Positions 7,761 through 12,693 of a stretch of DNA of 12,693 nt are shown piece after piece. The notes under the pieces were generated by a model. That model saw only the letters and a program-made list of their open reading frames with translations. It had not been told where the DNA came from and searched no databases. Source of the DNA: Paracoccaceae bacterium (GTDB lineage Bacteria; Pseudomonadota; Alphaproteobacteria; Rhodobacterales; Rhodobacteraceae). Each line of letters begins with the position of its first letter. Within the stretch, counting starts at the first letter, position 1. The stretch is taken from positions 89,536-102,228 of the forward strand of contig NVXA01000004.1 of assembly GCA_002746395.1 (NCBI GenBank). Direction: 5' to 3'. The position numbers and the translations under genes are program-made.

Positions 7761-8810
7761 TCATTTCCTAAAAAGAAGCGAACTGTCGCCGTAAGAAAAG
7801 AACCTGTATCCGTTATCAATTGCATGGGCATAGATGTCTTTAACCTTATCATAACCAATCAAGGCAGACACCAGCATCATCAACGTGGACTTGGGTAAAT
7901 GAAAGTTTGTCATCAACCCGTCAGCAATTTTGAATTCATACCCTGGACGAATAAAAATGTCGGTATCTCCGACCCACGGCGCAATTCCCCCAACCTGCAC
8001 GGCGGCAGTTTCAATCAACCGCAACGCTGTTGTGCCAACCGGAATAACTCGCCCACCAGCCTTTAAGGTTTGGTTAATGGCATCAGCAGCCTCGTGGGAC
8101 ACCTCCCCCCACTCGCTGTGCATTTTATGATCTTCAATGTTATCGACCTTAACGGGCAGGAACGTACCCGCCCCCACATGTAACGTCACCTCGGTTGATT
8201 TCACCCCTGATTTATCGAGCCGCGCCAGCAAGTCGCTATCAAAATGAAGTGACGCTGTGGGCGCGGCCACTGCCCCTGATTGCTTGGCAAAAACGGTTTG
8301 GTAGTCGTCCATATCCTGCGCGTCAGCCGCACGCTTAGAGGCGATATAGGGCGGCAGCGGCATTGCCCCGATCACCCCGATTGCATTATCCAACGCCGCG
8401 CCGGATTGATCAAAGGTCAGCGTAACCTCGCCACCGCTTTTTGAAACGACGCGCGCGGCCAAATCGCCGAACCTGATAACATCACCAAGCTTTAACCTTT
8501 TGGCAGGCTTTGCCAGCGACATCCAAGTGTCCGCTGAAATCTTTTCAATCAGGTTAACCTCGATATTGGAAACGCCCGTGCCATGCGATGTTTCACGGGT
8601 CCGCTGTCCTGAAAGGCGCGCAGGAATAACTTTGGTGTTGTTAAACACCAACAAATCCCCTGCCCTGAGAAAATCAGGTAAATCCGACACCTTTGCATCC
8701 ACAATCCCACCGTTCGCCACCAACATCCTAGAGGCTTGGCGGGGCCGCACTGGGCGCAGCGCAATCAGCGCCTCCGGCAGGTCGAAATCAAAATCATCAA
8801 GCGTATGCAT
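7761..8810 (-). CDS. queA: S-adenosylmethionine:tRNA ribosyltransferase-isomerase
   Basis: QueA transfers and isomerises the ribosyl group of S-adenosylmethionine onto 7-aminomethyl-7-deazaguanine in the anticodon of Asn, Asp, His and Tyr tRNAs, giving epoxyqueuosine. The 349-residue protein is full length. Motifs in order: [15 protein letters not shown] (6-20), [12 protein letters not shown] (55-66), [21 protein letters not shown] (170-190), [14 protein letters not shown] (208-221), [10 protein letters not shown] (228-237), GTTALRLIE (259-267), and the C-terminal [27 protein letters not shown] and [12 protein letters not shown]. The ATG follows a GGGAG site by 4 nt. In many relatives tgt lies next to queA; here the downstream gene is an MFS transporter and no other queuosine gene is in view. 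It diverges from bcp. Confidence 0.98.
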   Translation of the reverse strand: MHTLDDFDFDLPEALIALRPVRPRQASRMLVANGGIVDAKVSDLPDFLRAGDLLVFNNTKVIPARLSGQRTRETSHGTGVSNIEVNLIEKISADTWMSLAKPAKRLKLGDVIRFGDLAARVVSKSGGEVTLTFDQSGAALDNAIGVIGAMPLPPYIASKRAADAQDMDDYQTVFAKQSGAVAAPTASLHFDSDLLARLDKSGVKSTEVTLHVGAGTFLPVKVDNIEDHKMHSEWGEVSHEAADAINQTLKAGGRVIPVGTTALRLIETAAVQVGGIAPWVGDTDIFIRPGYEFKIADGLMTNFHLPKSTLMMLVSALIGYDKVKDIYAHAIDNGYRFFSYGDSSLLFRK

Positions 8811-8924
8811 ATGGCTCCCTTACTTCAGGCCGCTGTAAACCGCGCACGCTGCGCTGAAAAGGGGTTTTGCAGGTTTTCTTTTCCACACTAAGCAGTATTC
8901 TACCAAAAACAAACGGAGAGTTTC
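8811..8924. promoter_or_regulatory. Divergent queA/bcp intergenic region
   Basis: This 114-bp gap should hold promoters for both genes. It contains GCGCA-CGC-TGCGC (8842-8854), a perfect 5-bp inverted repeat with a 3-bp centre. TTGCAG (8867-8872) and TATTCT (8896-8901) are promoter-like hexamers facing bcp, but the 23-bp spacing is too long for one sigma-70 promoter. GGAG (8915-8918) serves bcp. No OxyR-like site was recognised. Confidence 0.3.
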
Positions 8925-9383
8925 ATGCAAGCTGGCGATCAATTCCCTGATTTCACCCTTCCTCGCGACGGCGGCGGTTCAATGTCTTTGACCGACTTCA
9001 AAGGCAAAAAACTGGTGCTATTCCTCTATCCCAAAGACGACACACCCGGTTGCACGCTGGAATCGATTGAGTTCACCACGCAGGCAGATGATTTCGCCGC
9101 CGCAAACGCTATCATCGCTGGTCTGTCGAAGGATTCCGCTGCCAGCCACGATAAATTTATCAAAAAACACAATCTGGGTATGCCGTTATTGTCCGATGAA
9201 TCCGGTGAACTGCTTGAAACCCTCGGCTGTTGGGTGGAAAAAACCATGTACGGGCGCACCTATATGGGAATTGAGCGCACAACATTCCTGATCGACGAAG
9301 CAGGCATTATTCGCCAAATATGGAACAAGGTTAAGGTGAAAGGGCACGTCGCAACTGTCCTAGAGGCGGTGGAGACCTTATAG
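8925..9383 (+). CDS. bcp: Bcp/PrxQ-type peroxiredoxin (thioredoxin-dependent thiol peroxidase)
   Basis: A 152-residue cytosolic peroxiredoxin that reduces hydrogen peroxide and organic hydroperoxides. The active site is YPKDDTPGCTLES: the Pro36/Thr40/Cys43 motif is complete, and the catalytic Arg is R118 in GIERTTF. Other family motifs are DFTLPRDGG near the start, the central GLSKDSAASHDKFIKKHNL, and EKTMYGRTYMGI. Many Bcp proteins place the resolving cysteine five residues after the peroxidatic one; here that position is I48. The only other cysteine is C102, in LGCWVEK, where Val or Ala is commoner. The enzyme may therefore work as a one-cysteine form or use C102. The ATG follows GGAG (8915-8918) by 6 nt. 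The gene is divergent from queA and followed by a weak terminator-like hairpin. Confidence 0.96.
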   Translation: MQAGDQFPDFTLPRDGGGSMSLTDFKGKKLVLFLYPKDDTPGCTLESIEFTTQADDFAAANAIIAGLSKDSAASHDKFIKKHNLGMPLLSDESGELLETLGCWVEKTMYGRTYMGIERTTFLIDEAGIIRQIWNKVKVKGHVATVLEAVETL

Positions 9384-9415
9384 ATCGACCGATAACGATA
9401 GGCCAATATTTGCTT

Positions 9416-9439
9416 AGCCTTCAAAATTTTGGGCTTTTT
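9416..9439 (+). terminator. Probable intrinsic terminator after bcp
   Basis: AGCC (9416-9419) pairs with GGCT (9432-9435). Inside, CAAAATTTTG (9422-9431) can fold on itself, with a 2-nt bulge between, and a run of five T (9435-9439) follows. The stem is short and AT-rich in its upper part, so termination may be partial. It lies 33 bp past the bcp stop, directly before the promoter region of the M23 operon. Confidence 0.45.
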
Positions 9440-9441
9440 AG

Positions 9442-9470
9442 TTGCTATATTCGGCACATTTTCCTATTCA
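9442..9470 (+). promoter_or_regulatory. Candidate promoter of the M23-bactofilin operon
   Basis: TTGCTA (9442-9447) and TATTCA (9465-9470) are spaced by exactly 17 bp, with four and three matches to the sigma-70 consensus. Transcription would start near 9477, within the CtrA-type box at 9474-9489. The weak -10 leaves this uncertain; if CtrA activates, the real start may lie further downstream. Confidence 0.33.
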
Positions 9471-9473
9471 CAG

Positions 9474-9489
9474 TTAAGAATTAATTAAC
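9474..9489. promoter_or_regulatory. Perfect CtrA-type box TTAA-N7-TTAAC
   Basis: TTAA (9474-9477), seven bases GAATTAA, then TTAAC (9485-9489) match the full consensus of the alphaproteobacterial cell-cycle regulator CtrA, TTAA-N7-TTAA(C). It is intergenic and 37 bp upstream of the chosen start codon of the M23 peptidase. A match at the eight fixed bases is expected by chance well under once in a window this size, though AT-rich intergenic DNA raises that. Position over the likely transcription start would suit repression. Binding is inferred. Confidence 0.5.
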
Positions 9490-9490
9490 C

Positions 9491-9523
9491 GCCCCACGGG
9501 GCTGTCAAAATTGGGTGTGGGGC
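9491..9523 (+). promoter_or_regulatory. Leader stem that could mask the M23 ribosome-binding site
   Basis: GCCCCAC (9491-9497) is perfectly complementary to GTGGGGC (9517-9523), which includes the only Shine-Dalgarno-like run before the ATG at 9527. The loop is 19 nt. The same GCCCC can instead fold locally with GGGGC (9498-9502), which would free the ribosome-binding site. Two exclusive pairings are therefore possible, a layout that can control translation. The complementarity is seen; regulation is inferred. Confidence 0.35.
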
Positions 9524-9526
9524 TTG

Positions 9527-10843
9527 ATGTCAAGAATGTTTAAGGCAGTGAACGCATCACTCGCGCGGTTTTTGCCAGAGCAAACCCTGACACTAAAAAC
9601 ACGCGTAGATCAGCGTGAGCTAACGTTCACTCCACTTGTTCGCCTATTTCTATTGTCTGGGACCACACTCGCACTCGGCTGGTTGGTTATTGCCACGACC
9701 GCGACTATATCCAGCAGTTTTGAATCCGATAGCGCACAAGCCCGCAGTGATTCCCTACAAGATGCCTATGAATTACGCTTGGCCGAACTTGCCGCCGAGC
9801 GAGATGAGTTTGGCCGTCAAACGCAGGCCATGCAGGACCGGTTCACTTTGGCATTGCAACAGGTTTCTGCACAGCAAGACGAATTGATCGACGCGATGAC
9901 CGTTCAGAACGAACAGGAAATTACGCTCTTTGCATTGCAGAGAAAACTGAACGGAGTAACGGCAGAACGAAACGCGGCACAAGCTGGCCTAGATGGATTC
10001 CAAGCCGAATTCGCCGCCAGCGCCGAGGGTGCTGGCCCGCGAGAATCGACGGAACATGAACTGAAACTCACCGTTAACGCGTTGAATTCGGTACTGGACG
10101 AGACATTGCAGACGCGCGATGCATCTATCGAGTACACCGAAACGCTGGAACTCGAAATCGAGAAAACCGCGCAACGAATAAGACTCGATGCGCAGCGGCG
10201 GGACCGTATGATCACGCAGCTTGAAGAAGCGGTTATGATCTCGTTTCAGCCATTGGAAGCCATGCTTAAAAGCACAGGGTTGGACGTGGACAGCCTGATC
10301 GCGAATGTCCGGCGCAACTATTCCGGCTCTGGTGGGCTTAACGGTGCGCTGGACGAGGCATCTTTTATTGGCATGGATGCCCCCGATTTACGTCTTGAAG
10401 CATTAATGCGGGATCTGGACACCCTTCAGATATACAACATCACATCAGCTAAACTGCCACTTTCAATGCCGGTTCTGACTTCCTTCCGGTATTCCAGCAG
10501 CTTTGGCCCCCGAAACGGAAAACTCCATAAGGGCGTTGATATGGCAGGCCCGATGGGCAGCCCTATATATTCGACAGGCGATGGCGTAGTAACCTTTGCC
10601 GGTGTACAAAACGGTTATGGTAATGTTGTAATGTTTCAGCATGATTTCGGTTTTTCAACCGTATATGCACATCAAAGTAAGCTTCGCGTAACAAAAGGCC
10701 AAAGGGTCGCGCGCGGAGAAAGAATTGGTGATATGGGTAGTTCTGGTCGAAGCAGCGGCTCCCATCTTCACTATGAAGTACGAAATGACGGCACCGCCGT
10801 TAACCCGATGGATTATATAAAGGCAGGACAAAATGTTTTCTAA
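9527..10843 (+). CDS. Membrane-anchored M23 (LytM-type) metallopeptidase, LmdC-like
   Basis: A probable peptidoglycan endopeptidase tied to a bactofilin. Layout from M1 at 9527 (438 residues): a basic cytoplasmic segment 1-35; one membrane helix about 36-61; a long periplasmic, coiled-coil-prone Glu/Gln/Ala-rich region about 75-245; then an M23 domain about 320-430. Zinc and catalytic residues are all present: H334 and D338 (HKGVD), H382 (YAHQS), H413 and H415 (SHLHYEV), so it should be active. The frame can be extended to GTG 9515, but that has no ribosome-binding site; the ATG at 9527 has GGGG 4 nt upstream. The stop overlaps the bactofilin start by 11 bp. M23/bactofilin pairs shape cells in Hyphomonas (LmdC/BacA) and Helicobacter (Csd1/CcmA). 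The cytoplasmic tail is the likely bactofilin contact, by analogy. Confidence 0.9.
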   Translation: MSRMFKAVNASLARFLPEQTLTLKTRVDQRELTFTPLVRLFLLSGTTLALGWLVIATTATISSSFESDSAQARSDSLQDAYELRLAELAAERDEFGRQTQAMQDRFTLALQQVSAQQDELIDAMTVQNEQEITLFALQRKLNGVTAERNAAQAGLDGFQAEFAASAEGAGPRESTEHELKLTVNALNSVLDETLQTRDASIEYTETLELEIEKTAQRIRLDAQRRDRMITQLEEAVMISFQPLEAMLKSTGLDVDSLIANVRRNYSGSGGLNGALDEASFIGMDAPDLRLEALMRDLDTLQIYNITSAKLPLSMPVLTSFRYSSSFGPRNGKLHKGVDMAGPMGSPIYSTGDGVVTFAGVQNGYGNVVMFQHDFGFSTVYAHQSKLRVTKGQRVARGERIGDMGSSGRSSGSHLHYEVRNDGTAVNPMDYIKAGQNVF

Positions 10844-11297
10844 ACCAAAATCTGACGAGCCGACTTCCGGCGCAAAACCGACAACTCCAGGCGCAACGCC
10901 GGCCAAAACGGCCACACCTACGCCTTCTTCTTCTTCGTCGCCAAAGCCAAAACCGGCTCCGTCGATCATTTCGTCTGATTTGACGATCAAAGGCAACGTG
11001 ACAACAACCGGCGACGTGCAAGTTGAAGGCACGATAGACGGCGATATCCGCGCGCATCTTTTGACAGTTGGCGAAGGCGCCACCGTTCGTGGCGAAATTA
11101 TTGCCGACGACGTTGTGGTTAATGGCCGCGTTGTTGGCCGTCTACGTGGCTTGAAAGTACGCCTGACAGCGACTGCACGTGTTGAGGGTGACATCATCCA
11201 CAAAACAATCGCAATCGAGAGCGGTGCACATTTCGAGGGTACAGTTCAACGTCAAGACGACCCACTTTCGGCTAAATCGACAAAACCGAGCGCTTAA
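10833..11297 (+). CDS. Bactofilin (polymerising cytoskeletal protein)
   Basis: A 154-residue bactofilin, a bacterial cytoskeletal protein that forms nucleotide-free polymers on the inner membrane and positions cell-wall enzymes. Residues 1-43 are a disordered linker of Pro, Ser, Thr, Ala and Lys, beginning MFSKPK, like the short hydrophobic/basic membrane-targeting start reported for Caulobacter BacA. Residues about 45-140 are the beta-helix core, with repeating turns such as IKGNVTTTGDVQVEGTIDGD, GEGATVRGEIIADDVVVNG, RVEGDI and GAHFEGTV. The C-terminal tail is short and polar. The ATG lies within the end of the M23 gene (11-bp overlap), with AGGA (10825-10828) upstream, so translation is probably coupled and the two products act together. 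A strong terminator ends the unit. Confidence 0.96.
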   Translation: MFSKPKSDEPTSGAKPTTPGATPAKTATPTPSSSSSPKPKPAPSIISSDLTIKGNVTTTGDVQVEGTIDGDIRAHLLTVGEGATVRGEIIADDVVVNGRVVGRLRGLKVRLTATARVEGDIIHKTIAIESGAHFEGTVQRQDDPLSAKSTKPSA

Positions 11298-11316
11298 GCC
11301 CGAATATATGAAACAG

Positions 11317-11350
11317 AAAGGGGTCTCGACGTGTTCGAGGCCCCTTTTCT
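11317..11350 (+). terminator. Strong intrinsic terminator after the bactofilin gene
   Basis: AAAGGGGTCTCGA (11317-11329) pairs with TCGAGGCCCCTTT (11335-11347) across a 5-nt loop: 13 pairs including one T-G wobble, followed by TTTTCTTT. It lies 19 bp past the stop and separates the M23-bactofilin operon from gyrA. The A-run on the left arm could also let it act weakly on the minus strand. Confidence 0.88.
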
Positions 11351-11382
11351 TTGCTAAATGCGTCGTTTACGAACCTTCCTGA

Positions 11383-11412
11383 TTGAAGTCGTATGTGGTT
11401 ATCGGCTATGCT
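11383..11412 (+). promoter_or_regulatory. gyrA: Candidate gyrA promoter
   Basis: TTGAAG (11383-11388) and TATGCT (11407-11412) are 18 bp apart, each with four of six matches to the sigma-70 consensus. A start near 11419 would give a leader of about 37 nt. It lies between the bactofilin terminator and gyrA, where a promoter is needed. Confidence 0.45.
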
Positions 11413-11455
11413 CAGACACACAAGATATTGGTGTTTTAGCTGAAATGGCCCGATT

Positions 11456-12693
11456 ATGACCGACGACACAAAGACCCCTAAAAACAACGGCGAACAGCCG
11501 AGCGATCGCTACGTTTATGGCGGACCGAGCATCTCCATCGTGGACGAGATGAAAACCTCGTACCTCGACTATGCAATGAGCGTGATTGTGTCTCGTGCGA
11601 TCCCCGATCTGCGCGATGGCCTAAAACCGGTTCACCGCCGTATTCTGTATGCGATGTATGAAGCGGGCAATACCTTCGATAAATCCTATCGCAAATCAGC
11701 GCGCTCCGTCGGCGACACTATGGGTAAGTATCACCCGCACGGCGACAGCGCGATTTATGACGCGTTGGTGCGTATGGCGCAGGATTTTTCCATGTCGCTG
11801 CCACTTCTTGACGGGCAGGGCAACTTCGGTTCCATGGACGGCGACCGGGCTGCAGCCATGCGCTATACCGAAGTGCGTATGGCCAAGACGGCCAACTCGT
11901 TGCTGGCAGATATTGATAAAGATACAGTTGATTTTCAGGACAACTACGACGGCAAAGATCGTGAGCCTACGGTTCTGCCATCGCGCTATCCCAACATGCT
12001 GGTTAACGGCGCTGGTGGTATTGCCGTTGGTATGGCGACGAACATTCCGCCCCATAATTTGGGCGAAGTGATTGATGCGACGCAAGCGTTGATCTTGGAC
12101 CCCGACCTCGATTCGATCGCGTTGATGGAATACATCCCTGCCCCCGACTTCCCCACTGGCGGGATAATTTTGGGCAATGCCGGGGCGCGTAAGGCCTATA
12201 CCGAAGGGCGCGGGTCGGTTGTCACACGCTCCAAAACTTCGGTCGAGGAAATCCGTAAAGACCGCTTTGCGATTATCGTTCACGAGATTCCGTATCAGGT
12301 GAACAAAGCCACGATGATCGAAAAAATAGCGCATCTGGCGCGAGACAAAAAGATTGAGGGTATCGCCCACGTTCAAGACGAATCCGATCGTTTTGGCGTG
12401 CGCGTAGTGATCGAGTTGAAACGCGACGCAACGCCCGAAGTTGTGTTGAACCAGTTGTTCCGCTTTACGCCGATGCAAACCTCCTTCGGGTGCAACATGC
12501 TAGCCCTGAACAGTGGTCGACCAGAAACGCTGAACCTGCGCAAATTCCTGACCTCCTTCATCGCCTTTCGCGAAGAAGTGGTCGCACGCCGCACCGCCTT
12601 CGAGCTTCGCAAAGCCCGCGAGCGCAGTCATATCCTGTGTGGCTTGGCCGTAGCCGTTTCCAACGTAGACGAGATCGTGGCAACAATCCGCGC
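11456..12693 (+). CDS. gyrA: DNA gyrase subunit A, 5' part (3'-truncated by window)
   Basis: GyrA is the breakage-reunion subunit of gyrase (A2B2), which introduces negative supercoils using ATP bound by GyrB. The window holds the first 412 codons, about half the gene, with no stop before the edge. A short acidic/polar N-terminus (1-20) precedes [20 protein letters not shown]. The winged-helix region carries [18 protein letters not shown], and the catalytic tyrosine is Y137 in [11 protein letters not shown], with R136 beside it. The segment NFGSMDGD marks GyrA and not ParC. S98 and D102 correspond to E. coli S83 and D87 and have the quinolone-sensitive residues. An in-frame TGA at 11441 makes the ATG at 11456 the first possible ATG. 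Its ribosome-binding site is weak: no clear GGAG lies in the 15 nt upstream. Confidence 0.98.
   Translation, partial: MTDDTKTPKNNGEQPSDRYVYGGPSISIVDEMKTSYLDYAMSVIVSRAIPDLRDGLKPVHRRILYAMYEAGNTFDKSYRKSARSVGDTMGKYHPHGDSAIYDALVRMAQDFSMSLPLLDGQGNFGSMDGDRAAAMRYTEVRMAKTANSLLADIDKDTVDFQDNYDGKDREPTVLPSRYPNMLVNGAGGIAVGMATNIPPHNLGEVIDATQALILDPDLDSIALMEYIPAPDFPTGGIILGNAGARKAYTEGRGSVVTRSKTSVEEIRKDRFAIIVHEIPYQVNKATMIEKIAHLARDKKIEGIAHVQDESDRFGVRVVIELKRDATPEVVLNQLFRFTPMQTSFGCNMLALNSGRPETLNLRKFLTSFIAFREEVVARRTAFELRKARERSHILCGLAVAVSNVDEIVATIR

Noticed and set aside
10655..11203. A 182-residue open frame on the minus strand
   Set aside because: It is antisense to the M23 3' end and the bactofilin; its low-complexity Arg/Pro and Gly/Val/Phe stretches mirror the bactofilin linker.
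11696..12478. A 260-residue open frame on the minus strand
   Set aside because: It is antisense to the well-conserved gyrA coding sequence, has no family resemblance and a composition typical of a shadow frame.

Overview
The window is a stretch of ordinary chromosome from an alphaproteobacterium, most likely the Rhodobacterales (Roseobacter-like). The evidence is protein-level: an aspartate-type (Mg-dependent) HemB, a short class I IlvC beside paired Lrp/AsnC regulators, an alphaproteobacterial-style dihydrolipoyl dehydrogenase, a membrane M23 peptidase coupled to a bactofilin, and a GyrA with an alphaproteobacterial N-terminus. I see no insertion sequence, phage gene, CRISPR array, tRNA or rRNA. 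Coding density is high and no gap between genes exceeds about 160 bp. Genus assignment and GC content were not computed.

Layout. 1-449 (+) is the 3' end of a UbiH/UbiF-family FAD monooxygenase (ubiquinone synthesis). It runs tail-to-tail into two translationally coupled Lrp/AsnC regulators (446-907 and 904-1362, minus strand). These diverge from ilvC (1493-2515, +; branched-chain amino acid synthesis), which ends in a clear hairpin terminator. hemB (2636-3643, +; haem/tetrapyrrole synthesis) follows, then a SYLF-domain putative lipoprotein (3759-4307, +).

A minus-strand block comes next: queA (7761-8810; queuosine tRNA modification), a YcaD-like MFS transporter (6413-7672), a DUF924 protein (5779-6345) and lpdA (4308-5702). 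The last 2-oxoacid dehydrogenase gene sits here without its E1 and E2 partners. Divergent from queA is bcp (8925-9383, +; thiol peroxidase).

The last region is plus strand: an M23 peptidase/bactofilin pair overlapping by 11 bp (9527-10843 and 10833-11297) and ending in a strong terminator, then the first 412 codons of gyrA (11456 to the window edge).

Most genes are unrelated housekeeping functions. Two regions stand out. The first is the IlvC/paired-Lrp locus, with TTAGA/TCTAA repeats in the shared 130-bp promoter region. The second is the M23-bactofilin operon, a probable cell-shape module: a membrane-anchored peptidoglycan hydrolase with a bactofilin scaffold. Its leader carries a perfect TTAA-N7-TTAAC CtrA-type box and a 7-bp pairing that could mask the ribosome-binding site. 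I do not see a wholly new system. The best leads are these regulatory elements and a few family-level oddities (Bcp without the usual resolving cysteine, a CxxC pair in LpdA).
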